Positions 17,353 to 28,439 are shown, numbered from the stretch's first letter. The stretch is DNA of 45,319 nt from Chloroflexota bacterium (GCA_024275635.1 JAJRYT010000104.1:1-45319), one strand, 5' to 3'. Numbers and translations: made by a program. Notes: generated by a model not told the origin, from the letters alone.

Positions 17353-20300
17353 ATGGTAAACCGACGCTGGATTGTGTTAATCGTCTGCATATTGGCCGCC
17401 TTACTCCCCATTGGCTGGCTGCTGCGTTACCCAATGGCCGCGCAAACGCTGGCCGCAAGCCCCGCCACTGCTTTGCCGTATCCGGAACCCGCAGCGGGCA
17501 AGCTGGACAGCGCCTTGCAGGCCAGGCTGACCACGCTCCAACCAGGCGAGTCGATCCAAGTCATTGTCTATCTAGGGGAAACGGCCGTTCTCCCCCCCCC
17601 AACTCCCGGCGTCTCCGCCCTGGCCCACCGCATGTCCATTATTGAAACGCTGCAACAAACGGCCGTTTCCTCCCAGGCGCCCCTGCGCCGCCAGCTAGAT
17701 ATTTGGCAGCGCGACGGCCAGGTAACAGCCTACCAACCATTTTGGATCATCAACGCCATTGGCGTGACCGGCGCAGCCCAAACCATTGCCCGCATCGCCG
17801 CCCGTCCCGAAGTCGCCGTCATCACCCTCGACAATGCACGCCGCTACTTTGACCCGCCAGAGAGAAAATGGGGACTGGAGACGGCCGATCGCCAATCGCC
17901 CATCTCCGCCGCCATCAGTTGGGGGATCGAACGCATCCGCGCCCCCGCCGTCTGGCATGGGCTAGGCATAGACGGCAGCGGCGTCACCGTCGCCATCATG
18001 GACAGCGGCGTCGATTGGCTGCATCCCGACCTCTACCCCAACTATCGCGGCAATTTAGGCGGCGGCATTATTGATCACACCGGCAATTGGTATCACACTC
18101 GTTATCCCAGCGTTACCGTCCCCATGGATCCGTTAGGGCATGGGACACATGTTATGGGAACGGCCGTTGGTCAAAATGGCATCGGCGTCGCCCCCGGAGC
18201 CAACTGGATCGCCGTCAGCGTCGCCGATGCACACGGCTTTATCTTTGACAGCGACGTTCACGCCGGTTTTCAATGGCTGATGGCCCCTGCTGGCGATCCG
18301 GCTCTAGCCCCGGATATCATTAACAACTCCTGGGGCGGCGACCCCTACAGCCCCAATTTCATCAAAGACATATCCGCGCTGCAAGCGGCCGGGATCATGA
18401 CCGTATTTTCGGCCGGAAACAACGGTCCCGCCCCGGAAACCATCGGGTCCCCCGCCAGTTATACCGATACATTATCCGTCGCCGCCAGCGCGGCTGACGA
18501 CAGCTTGGCCTGGTTTTCCTCGCGGGGGCCATCGCCACTCACGACCCGCCTCAACCCCTGGATTGCCGCCCCAGGAACAAATATTTATTCGTCCCTGCCC
18601 GATGGGCAATATGGGGAAATGAACGGAACCTCCATGGCCGCGCCGCACGTTGCCGGCGTCATGGCCTTGCTGCTTTCGGCCAACCCCGCCCTCACCCGGC
18701 TAGAAATGGCCGATATTTTGGCGAATACGGCCGTTCCCATGACCGCCACTCATCCTAACAATGACAGCGGCTGGGGCCGGTTAGACGCTTACGCCGCGGT
18801 CAGCGCCCAGGCCCAGACCGGGACATTAGAAGGCATTATCCGCCATGATAAAACGCCCCTGGCTGACGTATCCGTCACCATCACTACCACCGATGGCATC
18901 GCTCTACAATTTGAAACAGATGACAACGGCCATTACCGGGTCAGGCTGCGTCCCGGAACCTACGCCATCAGCGCCTCCCCCTTCGGCTACATCCCCGCCT
19001 CAGCCAGCAGTCTGACCGTCACCGCCAACCAGACCGCCACCAAAGACCTCGCCTTGACCCAACTGCCCACCGGGACAATCAGCGGCATCGTCACCCAGGC
19101 CGACGGCAGCACGCCGCTGACAGCCACCATTACTGTGCTAGATACACCGGTGCAGGTGCAAACTGATGAAAACGGCCGTTACACCCTCCATTTACCCACC
19201 GCCCAATACAAACTCCGCGCTGCCGCCGCGGGACACAACCTGGCTCACGCCCTCATCTTCCCCCAGCCCGGCCAACCCACTGTCCAAAATTTTACACTGG
19301 AACCGGCCCCCACGATTTTGCTGGTGGACAGCGGCCAATGGTATTTTGACAGCTATGCCAGTTACTACGAAAACAGCCTTACAGCCCTCAATCGCCGCTT
19401 CGATACCTGGACAGTTCGCAGCCCGTTTGTCCCCCCCGCCCTGTCCGACCTGACCAATTATGACATCGTGATCTGGTCAAGTCCGCGCGATTCCCCCGGC
19501 TTTATCAACGCCGGAACGGTCATCAGCAATTACCTGGGACTGGGCGGAAATCTGCTCGTCAGCGGGCAGCATGTAGGTAGTTATGATGGGCCGGGCTTGA
19601 ACGCGCAGCTTTGGTGGTATTATCATCTGGGGGCTGATTTTATGCGGAAAACGGCCGTTACCAGCGCCCTCCGCGGCGCAAATGATACCGTATTTGACGG
19701 GATGACCGTCACACTCAATGGCGATGGCAGCGCTAACAACCAGACCGGGCCAGACCAATCCCGCCCCCGCCCCCGTTCGCTCACCGAACCGGCTTTCAAT
19801 TTTGACAACGGGCTGTCCGGCGGGCTGCAAGCCGGACGCTGTACGCCATATCGCATCGCCTATTTTGGCTTTGGCCTGGAAGGGGTGGCGGCGCATGATC
19901 GGGCCGACATTCTCGACCGCAGTTTTGATTATTTCGCCTTACCGCGCCTGACCACCGGGTTGCAATGGCAGCCGGAGGCGGTGGATGAATTGGCCCTCGC
20001 CGGAGAGCAGTTGGTGTATACGCTCACAGTACGCAACATGAGTGAAACCATGACCGATACATTCCATCTCTCGGCCGCCGCCGCCAATTGGCCCGCCAGC
20101 CTGGTAACGGACACGTTGACGCTGGGCGCGTGTCAATCCGGCCAGACCGTTCTAACGATTGACGTGCCCGAAAACACGCCAATTGATTTTAAGCATAACA
20201 CAGTGGCAACGGCCGTTTCCACAAACAACCCTGATGTGTCCGCTGACATCGTGTTACACCATAAAACGCCCGGCCACATCCTGCTGGTAGATGATGACCG

Positions 20301-21660
20301 CTGGTACGACCAGGAAGCGCTCTTCAAAGCGATGTTGGACGAGATGGGTCTCTCCTATGATGTGTGGGAAATCGGCGGGGATAACCAGAGCAAAGGCAGC
20401 CCGCCGCCGAGCCTCCTCAACGCCTATGACATCATCCTCTGGTACACAGCCTACGACTGGTTCGCCCCGGTGACGGCCGTTGAAAACGAAACGCTGACCC
20501 AATATCTGGCCCAGGGGGGGCGGCTCTTCCTCACCAGCCAGGACTTTTTAGATTACCACCGCCAGACAAAACTGGCCCGCGACTACCTGGGCGTCAACGA
20601 AACACGTGAATTCATTACCCCGACGCAGGTTTACGGCGCGGGCAATCCCATTTTGCCGCCCGACCTGGCCGGGCCGTTATCGTTGGACTTTACGCCTTAC
20701 CAAAATTTTGCCGATGGCGTGGTTCCGAGCCGGCAGTCCGGGCCATTTGTCTGGCTGGATAAGGGTATTCCCGGCGGCACCGCCACAACCGGCGACGATT
20801 GGCGCGCCATATTTTTCAGCTTTCCCCTGGAAAAACTGCCCCCGGACACCGCCTCAACTATGATGAATGATGTTGTGGGTTGGCTGAGCGATCTGGGCGA
20901 ATCTACATTTGTCGTTGATCAGCGCACAGGCGATGCTGGCGCAGCCCGAACTTACGCCATTACACTGCGTAATCTGCCCTTTGCCCCCGCCAACCAGGTC
21001 GCCATCACCAATACGCTGCCGGTCAGCCTCACGCTCGTACCGGGGACGATTAGCGGCGGAGCGGTGTATGATGGCGCTTCCAGGCAGGTGACCTGGACTG
21101 GGGATTTGGCCGGGGGCGCATCCCATATCATCAGCTACCAGGCCAGCCCGGCGGCTGGGCTGGCCAATGGCGCTCGCCTGGATAACAATTTGCAGATTTT
21201 TTATGCGCGTCATACCCTGGCGTTTGAACGGACGGCCGCAGTGTGGGTGGGCGCGCCTGATTTAAGCCGATCGTCGTTAACGGCCGTCACCAACGCCCCC
21301 GCCGCCACCCAGCGCATCACATACACACTACGCCTGGTGAATGATGGCAGCGAGATGGCAGAAAATGCAACGGCCGTTCTCCGATTTTCAGAACCGTTAA
21401 CCCCAGTCATGAGTGCGCTTACGATGACCCAAGGCTCGGCCGTCTTAAACTCCACCAGGCTGATCTGGCAAGGCGATTTAGCCGCCGGGGGCAGTGCGAC
21501 AGTCACACTGGCGCTGGAACGCGCCCCTTCCTTTTCCCGCCGTTGGCTGCCAGTAACGGCCGTACTCAACGACAACATCACCCCCGTCCAGCTCATTTAC
21601 AATCAGCTATCCCTCCCTCTATTTACCTATTACTTTCCACTCATTGCCAGAACAGAGTAA
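17353..21660 (+). CDS. Large secreted subtilisin-like serine protease
   Basis: S8-family peptidase of 1435 residues. An N-terminal hydrophobic signal (RRWIVLIVCILAALLPIGWL) precedes a propeptide. The catalytic triad is Asp217 (AIMDSGVDWLHPDL), His263 (GHGTHVMG) and Ser427 (GTSMAAPHVAGVMALL). From about 490 to 650 there are two carboxypeptidase-regulatory/CnaB-like beta-sandwich units (GTLEGIIR..., GTISGIVTQADGS...). Two copies of an ILLVDxxxWY alpha/beta domain follow (near 655 and 975), separated by a beta domain. The C-terminus has DUF11-like repeats and ends in YYFPLIARTE, resembling the ends of the YVTN and M23 proteins at 39.5 and 42.3 kb. The start is the ATG six bases after a TATAAT box. 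It probably acts at the cell surface, with substrate unknown. Confidence 0.9.
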   Translation: MVNRRWIVLIVCILAALLPIGWLLRYPMAAQTLAASPATALPYPEPAAGKLDSALQARLTTLQPGESIQVIVYLGETAVLPPPTPGVSALAHRMSIIETLQQTAVSSQAPLRRQLDIWQRDGQVTAYQPFWIINAIGVTGAAQTIARIAARPEVAVITLDNARRYFDPPERKWGLETADRQSPISAAISWGIERIRAPAVWHGLGIDGSGVTVAIMDSGVDWLHPDLYPNYRGNLGGGIIDHTGNWYHTRYPSVTVPMDPLGHGTHVMGTAVGQNGIGVAPGANWIAVSVADAHGFIFDSDVHAGFQWLMAPAGDPALAPDIINNSWGGDPYSPNFIKDISALQAAGIMTVFSAGNNGPAPETIGSPASYTDTLSVAASAADDSLAWFSSRGPSPLTTRLNPWIAAPGTNIYSSLPDGQYGEMNGTSMAAPHVAGVMALLLSANPALTRLEMADILANTAVPMTATHPNNDSGWGRLDAYAAVSAQAQTGTLEGIIRHDKTPLADVSVTITTTDGIALQFETDDNGHYRVRLRPGTYAISASPFGYIPASASSLTVTANQTATKDLALTQLPTGTISGIVTQADGSTPLTATITVLDTPVQVQTDENGRYTLHLPTAQYKLRAAAAGHNLAHALIFPQPGQPTVQNFTLEPAPTILLVDSGQWYFDSYASYYENSLTALNRRFDTWTVRSPFVPPALSDLTNYDIVIWSSPRDSPGFINAGTVISNYLGLGGNLLVSGQHVGSYDGPGLNAQLWWYYHLGADFMRKTAVTSALRGANDTVFDGMTVTLNGDGSANNQTGPDQSRPRPRSLTEPAFNFDNGLSGGLQAGRCTPYRIAYFGFGLEGVAAHDRADILDRSFDYFALPRLTTGLQWQPEAVDELALAGEQLVYTLTVRNMSETMTDTFHLSAAAANWPASLVTDTLTLGACQSGQTVLTIDVPENTPIDFKHNTVATAVSTNNPDVSADIVLHHKTPGHILLVDDDRWYDQEALFKAMLDEMGLSYDVWEIGGDNQSKGSPPPSLLNAYDIILWYTAYDWFAPVTAVENETLTQYLAQGGRLFLTSQDFLDYHRQTKLARDYLGVNETREFITPTQVYGAGNPILPPDLAGPLSLDFTPYQNFADGVVPSRQSGPFVWLDKGIPGGTATTGDDWRAIFFSFPLEKLPPDTASTMMNDVVGWLSDLGESTFVVDQRTGDAGAARTYAITLRNLPFAPANQVAITNTLPVSLTLVPGTISGGAVYDGASRQVTWTGDLAGGASHIISYQASPAAGLANGARLDNNLQIFYARHTLAFERTAAVWVGAPDLSRSSLTAVTNAPAATQRITYTLRLVNDGSEMAENATAVLRFSEPLTPVMSALTMTQGSAVLNSTRLIWQGDLAAGGSATVTLALERAPSFSRRWLPVTAVLNDNITPVQLIYNQLSLPLFTYYFPLIARTE

Positions 21661-21718
21661 TGGGGTATTATCAGAGAAAGACATTAAGGGATCGCTCATT
21701 TTTAACTTGGCGAGAGTA

Positions 21719-21739
21719 GTTCAATCTCCAAGATTGAAC
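21719..21739. repeat. Small hairpin upstream of receiver gene
   Basis: GTTCAATCT (21719-21727) pairs with AGATTGAAC (21731-21739) around a 3-base loop, between the subtilase stop and the response-regulator start. No T-run follows. Confidence 0.45.
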
Positions 21740-21770
21740 CAATCCGAAAAGGCAGAAGGCAAAAAACTGC

Positions 21771-22157
21771 ATGGACAACAATACAGCCCAGTCAATCAAA
21801 ATTGTTTACGTGGAAGATGAACCGAGCATAGCCCAACTGTTAGTAAGCGGCCTGGGATTATTTGGTATTATCGTGAATCCCATCTTCATGAGCGCTGAAG
21901 AACTGCTGGAGAACATGAACCACCCCGATTATGTAGAAGCTGATTTATTGTTTTTCGACATTCGCCTGCCGCGCATGACTGGTCTGGAGTTGGCAGCCGA
22001 GGTACGCGCTCGCGGCGAAACCCGTCCGTTGGTCCTCGTTAGCGCCTGGCCCGCCCCTACAACAGCCGAAGTAGCCGAGTTGGACGCACAATTTATGGCT
22101 AAGCCCTTTGATTTCCCCGACGTTATTAAGACGATTCAAAAATTGGTGGAGAAGTAA
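21771..22157 (+). CDS. Stand-alone response-regulator receiver protein
   Basis: A CheY-like receiver domain and nothing else (128 residues). The phosphoacceptor is Asp63 in FFDIRLPRMTG, the acidic pair is in YVEDEP (Glu15, Asp16), and the conserved lysine is Lys111 in MAKPF. There is no output domain, so it must act through a partner or as a phosphate shuttle. GAAGG upstream of the ATG serves as ribosome binding site. No histidine kinase is encoded in the window. A second, dissimilar single-domain receiver lies at 22.85 kb with a ybaK gene between them on the other strand. Confidence 0.93.
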   Translation: MDNNTAQSIKIVYVEDEPSIAQLLVSGLGLFGIIVNPIFMSAEELLENMNHPDYVEADLLFFDIRLPRMTGLELAAEVRARGETRPLVLVSAWPAPTTAEVAELDAQFMAKPFDFPDVIKTIQKLVEK

Positions 22158-22215
22158 CCAATTTGCAAGTGATAAGTTCCGTATTCATCATCTTGCCTTC
22201 CAAACTCATCCTTCC

Positions 22216-22698
22216 TCACGCACCCTTCCAAAACCGCGCTCGCGTCACCTTTACCAAATCCGCCACTGCCAGCTTGATATTCAGCCCGCGCTGTCCGGCG
22301 CTGACATATATTTGGGCATAATCTTTGGCCGAATCATGCAAGTAAATGGCAAATCCCCGGTTCAACAATGCCAACGCTGAAATACCGCCCACTTGTAAGC
22401 CGGTTAACTTCTCGGCCTCAGCATGGGACGCCATCTTGAGTTTTTTTGCATGGATCGCTTTTGCCAGTTTTTTCAAGTTTAGCTGCCGGTCGGCTGGCAG
22501 CATCACAAGAAGGGGCTTCGCAGATTGTCCGCTGCTCCCTGGCGGCAATATAACCAATGTCTTAAATACCTGGCCGGGCGCCACATCCAGCTTAAGCGCA
22601 ATTGCCTCCGCATCACGCATATGGTCGGGGTAAGTCACAACCTCGTAGGATATACGTTTCCCTTCCAATAGTTTCATAGCCATTGTTTTTTCCATCAT
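22216..22698 (-). CDS. ybaK: YbaK/EbsC-family Cys-tRNA(Pro) deacylase
   Basis: Trans-editing enzyme that hydrolyses cysteine mischarged on tRNA-Pro. Family features are KLLEGKRISYEVVTY at the N-terminus, DVAPGQVFKTLVIL with the conserved lysine, a VMLPADRQLNLKKLAKA stretch, and GLQVGGISALAL, the glycine-rich loop near the end. About 160 residues is the normal length. Several start codons are in frame (22698, 22695, 22683) and no ribosome binding site clearly decides between them; I report the longest. It is convergent with the preceding receiver gene and divergent from the next. Confidence 0.9.
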   Translation of the reverse strand: MMEKTMAMKLLEGKRISYEVVTYPDHMRDAEAIALKLDVAPGQVFKTLVILPPGSSGQSAKPLLVMLPADRQLNLKKLAKAIHAKKLKMASHAEAEKLTGLQVGGISALALLNRGFAIYLHDSAKDYAQIYVSAGQRGLNIKLAVADLVKVTRARFWKGA

Positions 22699-22791
22699 TC
22701 TCTCATTGTAACGTGGTTTTGAGATGATTGCCCTATTTTCAGACAGGACAATCAGGACTCTCCGCGCAGCGCTGTACAAATGTCAAAAACA

Positions 22792-22820
22792 TTGCTAAGA
22801 TAGTACTGTAGTACTAGAAT
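22792..22820 (+). promoter_or_regulatory. Promoter with embedded palindrome for the second receiver gene
   Basis: A -35 TTGCTA (22792-22797) and a -10 TAGAAT (22815-22820) are 17 bases apart. The spacer is almost filled by an inverted repeat, TAGTACT / AGTACTA with a GT centre (22801-22816), which overlaps the -10 box and could be an operator. Confidence 0.5.
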
Positions 22821-22849
22821 CTTTTTCCGTTTTCATGGAGTTGTAACCC

Positions 22850-23224
22850 ATGTCAGTCGTACCGCGTGTTATTAGCATCGAAGATGATTTTGGCATCTTC
22901 AAATTGATTCAGATGACCCTGAAGCCTCTGGGTATTGAACTATATCATGCGCCTAGTGGCAGCCGGGCCTTAGAAATGACCAACAGCCTCAACCCCGATT
23001 TGTTACTGCTTGATCTGGCTTTGCCCGACGTTTATGGTTGGGAATTGCTCGCAAAAATCAGAAAAGGGGAAAATCGACTTAAAGGGGTTGTGGTATTGAG
23101 CGCTCGTGTGGATATGCCTACGCCCCAAATGGCTGATGAACGACATGTAAACGTCTGCATGAGTAAGCCGTTCATCCCTTCAGAACTGCGAGATAGGGTG
23201 AGTTTTTTGCTTGGTCTCACTTGA
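22850..23224 (+). CDS. Stand-alone response-regulator receiver protein
   Basis: Single receiver domain of 124 residues with phosphoacceptor Asp55 (LLLLDLALPDVYG), acidic pair in SIEDDFG, and conserved Lys106 (MSKPF). It has no DNA-binding or enzymatic output domain. It is only distantly similar to the receiver at 21.8 kb, so a recent duplication is unlikely. A candidate promoter with an overlapping palindrome lies 30-58 bases upstream of the ATG. Confidence 0.93.
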   Translation: MSVVPRVISIEDDFGIFKLIQMTLKPLGIELYHAPSGSRALEMTNSLNPDLLLLDLALPDVYGWELLAKIRKGENRLKGVVVLSARVDMPTPQMADERHVNVCMSKPFIPSELRDRVSFLLGLT

Positions 23225-23410
23225 CACGACCTGCGTTTTATTTGATGTATTGTTACAAGCTATGCTGGGCGACATAGAATCGCCGGCTACCGGTACAAGA
23301 TAGCCACTTGAAGAAATCAATTTTTCGGCATGGTTCAAAACTCGGTTTTGCATCTTTACAAATCGGCTTTGCGTTCGGCCATCGCTGTGCATTGCAAATG
23401 CACGGCGGAG

Positions 23411-23434
23411 AAAAAAACCCGTTAAAAACGGGTT
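23411..23434 (-). terminator. Minus-strand terminator-like hairpin
   Basis: AACCCGT (23416-23422) and ACGGGTT (23428-23434) form a 7-bp stem. Read on the minus strand it is followed by a run of seven T (23417-23411), the form of an intrinsic terminator. No minus-strand gene lies to its right before 25 kb, so it would end an unannotated transcript or be coincidental. Confidence 0.45.
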
Positions 23435-23471
23435 GAAATGCGCTCAAACCGGGTCTTTAGCGCGTTTCAAC
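23432..23471. repeat. Hairpin upstream of the HAD gene
   Basis: GTTGAAATGCGC (23432-23443) pairs with GCGCGTTTCAAC (23460-23471) at 11 of 12 positions. It overlaps the terminator-like hairpin to its left. On the plus strand only TTTT follows. It could end the receiver transcript or structure the leader of the HAD gene. The rest of 23225-23517 holds no gene that I can see. Confidence 0.45.
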
Positions 23472-23517
23472 GCACTTTTGGTATTAGATGTGGATTTCCA
23501 ATCTACATCTTGTAAAG

Positions 23518-25480
<1,963 letters not shown>

Positions 25481-25489
25481 CCATCCAGC

Positions 25490-25543
25490 CCCCGCGCCCT
25501 CTTCCAGAGGGCGCGGGGACAGCTTCCTCCCCCTTTGGGGGAG
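25490..25543. repeat. Two GC-rich hairpins between galT and galK
   Basis: A 13-bp perfect stem (CCCCGCGCCCTCT at 25490-25502, AGAGGGCGCGGGG at 25506-25518) is followed by CTCCCCC/GGGGGAG (25527-25543). No T-run follows, so read-through into galK is expected, possibly with altered stability or translation of the downstream gene. Confidence 0.65.
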
Positions 25544-25558
25544 AATTGAGGTGGGGGT

Positions 25559-26695
25559 ATGAATTTGAAAGAACACGTCATCGAAGCATTTGAACAACGG
25601 TTTGGGGAACGGCCGTCCACCATTATCCGTTCCCCCGGCCGCGTCAACCTCATCGGCGAACACACCGACTACAACGATGGTTTTGTCCTGCCCCTGGCGA
25701 TTGACCGGGCGGTCTGGCTGGCCTTGCGTCCGCGGGAAGACGGCCGTGTCCTCGCCTACTCCCAGGAACAACCAGAACCAACTGATTTTGCGCTGCGAGA
25801 ATCTCAACACACCAACAGCGGTTGGGCCGAATATGTCAAAGGGATGGCCAGAATGCTCCTGGATGCCGGTTATGATCTGACCGGCTGGGAAGGGGTGTTG
25901 ACAAGCGATGTGCCTGTCGGATCGGGGCTGTCTTCGTCGGCGGCGTTGGAAATGGCTGTCGGTCGCGCTTTTGCCGCCGTTTCCAACTTCCCCTTCGACG
26001 GCATAAAGATGGCCCGGCTGGGCCAACAAACTGAAAACGAGTGGGTAGGCGCCAATACGGGCATCATGGATCAGATGATCTCGGCCAATGGCCGGGCCGG
26101 GTTTGCGCTGCTGATTGACTGCCGGGATTTGACGATGGCGCCAATTCCACTGCCGCAGGAAACGGCCGTTCTCATCCTCGACACCATGACCCGCCACAGC
26201 CACACCGATTCCGGCTACAACGAGCGGCGGGAAAGCTGCGAACGCGCCGCCGCCTTCTTTGGCGTCTCCCATCTACGCGACGTGAGCCTGGCCCAATTTG
26301 AAGCGCGCGCCGCCGAACTGGACGACATCACCCGCCGTCGGGCGCGCCACGTCATCACCGAGAACGATCGCGTTCTGGCTGCCGTTCAGTCGATGCAAGC
26401 GGGCGACGCCGCCACCCTAGGCCGGCTCATGAATGCCAGCCATGCCAGCCTGCGCGACGATTTTGCCGTCACCAATGCCCAGTTGGACGAGATAGCGCGC
26501 CTGGCTCAGGCCCAGCCGGGCTGTTTCGGGGCGCGGATGACCGGCGGCGGCTTTGGCGGCTGCGCCGTCGCCCTGGTAGAGGCCGAAATGGCGGCCGAAA
26601 TAGCGACGGCCGTTGCTGCCCAGTACCAATCCGCTGCCAGCTTAATTCCCCACATCTACATCACCACCGCCAGCAGCGGTACAGCCACGCTTTAG
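25559..26695 (+). CDS. galK: Galactokinase
   Basis: Phosphorylates galactose to galactose-1-phosphate, the substrate of GalT next to it. All GHMP-kinase signatures are present over 378 residues: the galactokinase motif GRVNLIGEHTDYN (27-39), the glycine/serine-rich ATP loop PVGSGLSSSAALE, the catalytic aspartate in GIMDQM, and GARMTGGGFGGCAVAL near the C-terminus. The ATG is preceded by GAGGTGGGGGT. With galT and the HAD phosphatase it forms a likely galactose operon, although galE and a galactose transporter are not in the window. Confidence 0.96.
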   Translation: MNLKEHVIEAFEQRFGERPSTIIRSPGRVNLIGEHTDYNDGFVLPLAIDRAVWLALRPREDGRVLAYSQEQPEPTDFALRESQHTNSGWAEYVKGMARMLLDAGYDLTGWEGVLTSDVPVGSGLSSSAALEMAVGRAFAAVSNFPFDGIKMARLGQQTENEWVGANTGIMDQMISANGRAGFALLIDCRDLTMAPIPLPQETAVLILDTMTRHSHTDSGYNERRESCERAAAFFGVSHLRDVSLAQFEARAAELDDITRRRARHVITENDRVLAAVQSMQAGDAATLGRLMNASHASLRDDFAVTNAQLDEIARLAQAQPGCFGARMTGGGFGGCAVALVEAEMAAEIATAVAAQYQSAASLIPHIYITTASSGTATL

Positions 26696-26705
26696 CCACA
26701 TCCTT

Positions 26706-26746
26706 GATTACTTCCCCGGAAACGCTAAGTTTCCAGGGAAGTAATC
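26706..26746. repeat. GGAAACTT hairpin, copy 2
   Basis: Arms 26706-26723 and 26729-26746 pair at 17 of 18 positions with a 5-base loop and share the GGAAAC/GTTTCC core with the hairpin at 8833-8867. It lies 11 bases after the galK stop and just upstream of a candidate promoter. Confidence 0.75.
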
Positions 26747-26776
26747 CTGACACAACCGGCAACTTTCGGTTAAAAT
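26747..26776 (+). promoter_or_regulatory. Candidate promoter of the acyltransferase gene
   Basis: -35 CTGACA (26747-26752) and -10 TAAAAT (26771-26776), each matching 5 of 6 consensus positions, are 18 bases apart, about 100 bases upstream of the start codon. Confidence 0.5.
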
Positions 26777-26873
26777 AGTGACCAAGTTGCAGCGTGTCCA
26801 AGCAGCATCCAAACTCTGCAACCTTGCAACCCTGTAACTCTTTAACTCTGAACCGCTAAAACGGAGGATCCTT

Positions 26874-28439
26874 ATGCCGCCTAAAGTTGAACCCCTGACC
26901 AATGTAGACGCCGCCTGGCTCGGCATGGAAGACCCGACCAATCTAATGATGGTTTCCGGGATCATGACATTCGATGAGCTAATTGACATCGAGCATTTCA
27001 AAGCCGTTCTCACGCATCGCTTCTTAAAGTTTGAGCGTTTCCGGCAGCGCATTGTCCAGCCCAAGCTGCCGCTGGCCTCCCCCTACTGGGAAACAGACCC
27101 CAACTTTGATCTGAACACGCATCTGCACCGCGTGGCCCTGCCGGAACCGGGCGACCAGGCAGCGCTGCAGGCGATGGTCAGTGACTTGATGAGCACGCCG
27201 CTTGATTTCTCCAAGCCGCTGTGGCAGATTCATATCATCGAGAATTTCGGCAGCTGCTGCGCCATCATGCCCCGCCTGCATCACAGCATCGCCGACGGGA
27301 TTGCGCTCATGTCTGTCCTGCTGGCAATGACGGACATGTCGGCTGATTCGCCCTGGCCGCAGGAGGCGGCAGCCCCGGCGGAGGAAGAGGAGGAGGCTCC
27401 CTTTAGCGGCGCGTTGGGCGCGTTGTTTAAGCAGGCGACTTCGGCGGTGCAGTCGGCCCGCAAGATGACGCGCACGGTGGTTCAAGAAGGGTTGGATGCC
27501 ATCATCGCCCCGGCCAAGCTGGTTGATCTGGCGATTCAAGGGACGGATAACGCGCTGGCGTTCAGCCGGTTGGTGCTGCGCTCGCCTGATCCTAAGACGA
27601 TTTTCAAAGGGGAATTGGGGGTGGCAAAACGAGCGGCGTGGTCACGGCCGTTACCCCTCTCAGAAATCAAAGCGATCAAAAACGTCACCGGCGGCACCGT
27701 CAACGACGTGATGATCGCCGTCCTGACCGGCAGCCTGCGCCGCTACCTGCAAAGCCGGGGCGAACCGGTGGATGGTCTCACCTTCCGCGCCTTCATCCCC
27801 GTCAACATCCGCCGGCCGGACGAGATGATGACGTTGGGCAACAAGTTCAGCCTCGTCTTTCTGCCGCTGCCCATCGGGGTAGCCGATCCCCTGGAACGAC
27901 TGGCCGCGGTGCGGGAACAGATGGATAAGCTGAAAAAGTCACCGGAAATTCCGGTCGCCTTTACCATTTTGAAGGGGATCGGTATGTCCCCGAATGAACT
28001 GCATGACGTGTTAGTAAAGATGTTTGGCTCCAAGGCCACGGCCGTTCTCACCAATGTTCCCGGCCCGCCCATTCCGCTTTACCTGGCCGGCAGCAAAATC
28101 AAAGACATCATGTTCTGGGTGCCGCAGTCGGGCCGCGTCAGCCTGGGCCTCAGCATCATCAGCTACGCCAACAAAGTATGGCTGGGCGTCGCCTCCGATG
28201 CCGGGCTGGTTCCCGACCCGGAAACAATTGTAGAGGGCTTTTATGCCGAATATGAAGCCTACCTGGAACTGGTGCGGCAGGCGGAAGCAGTGGAACAGGC
28301 GGGAGAGCGAGAGGAAGCCGGGAAGCGAGCGGCGCAAGTGGAGGATGATCCCGATCGCTGTAAGGGGACGACGAAGAGCGGGCGGCGCTGCCGCAATCGG
28401 TCACTGGATGGGTCGGATTACTGCCGGGTGCATGGGTAG
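26874..28439 (+). CDS. WS/DGAT-family acyltransferase with C-terminal zinc motif
   Basis: Wax ester synthase/diacylglycerol acyltransferase family: transfers an acyl group from acyl-CoA to an alcohol or diacylglycerol, making storage lipid. The catalytic HHxxxDG motif is HHSIADG (His136-Gly142), after the usual N-terminal stretch (NVDAAWLGMEDPTNLMM). VNDVMIAVLTGSLRRYL, IPVNIR and LTNVPGPPIPLYLAG support the family. After an acidic/basic linker the last 26 residues form a small cysteine motif (CKGTTKSGRRC, then YCRVH; Cys496, Cys506, Cys517, His520), an unusual addition that looks like a zinc knuckle. GGAGG precedes the ATG. It is not obviously linked to its neighbours. Confidence 0.87.
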   Translation: MPPKVEPLTNVDAAWLGMEDPTNLMMVSGIMTFDELIDIEHFKAVLTHRFLKFERFRQRIVQPKLPLASPYWETDPNFDLNTHLHRVALPEPGDQAALQAMVSDLMSTPLDFSKPLWQIHIIENFGSCCAIMPRLHHSIADGIALMSVLLAMTDMSADSPWPQEAAAPAEEEEEAPFSGALGALFKQATSAVQSARKMTRTVVQEGLDAIIAPAKLVDLAIQGTDNALAFSRLVLRSPDPKTIFKGELGVAKRAAWSRPLPLSEIKAIKNVTGGTVNDVMIAVLTGSLRRYLQSRGEPVDGLTFRAFIPVNIRRPDEMMTLGNKFSLVFLPLPIGVADPLERLAAVREQMDKLKKSPEIPVAFTILKGIGMSPNELHDVLVKMFGSKATAVLTNVPGPPIPLYLAGSKIKDIMFWVPQSGRVSLGLSIISYANKVWLGVASDAGLVPDPETIVEGFYAEYEAYLELVRQAEAVEQAGEREEAGKRAAQVEDDPDRCKGTTKSGRRCRNRSLDGSDYCRVHG

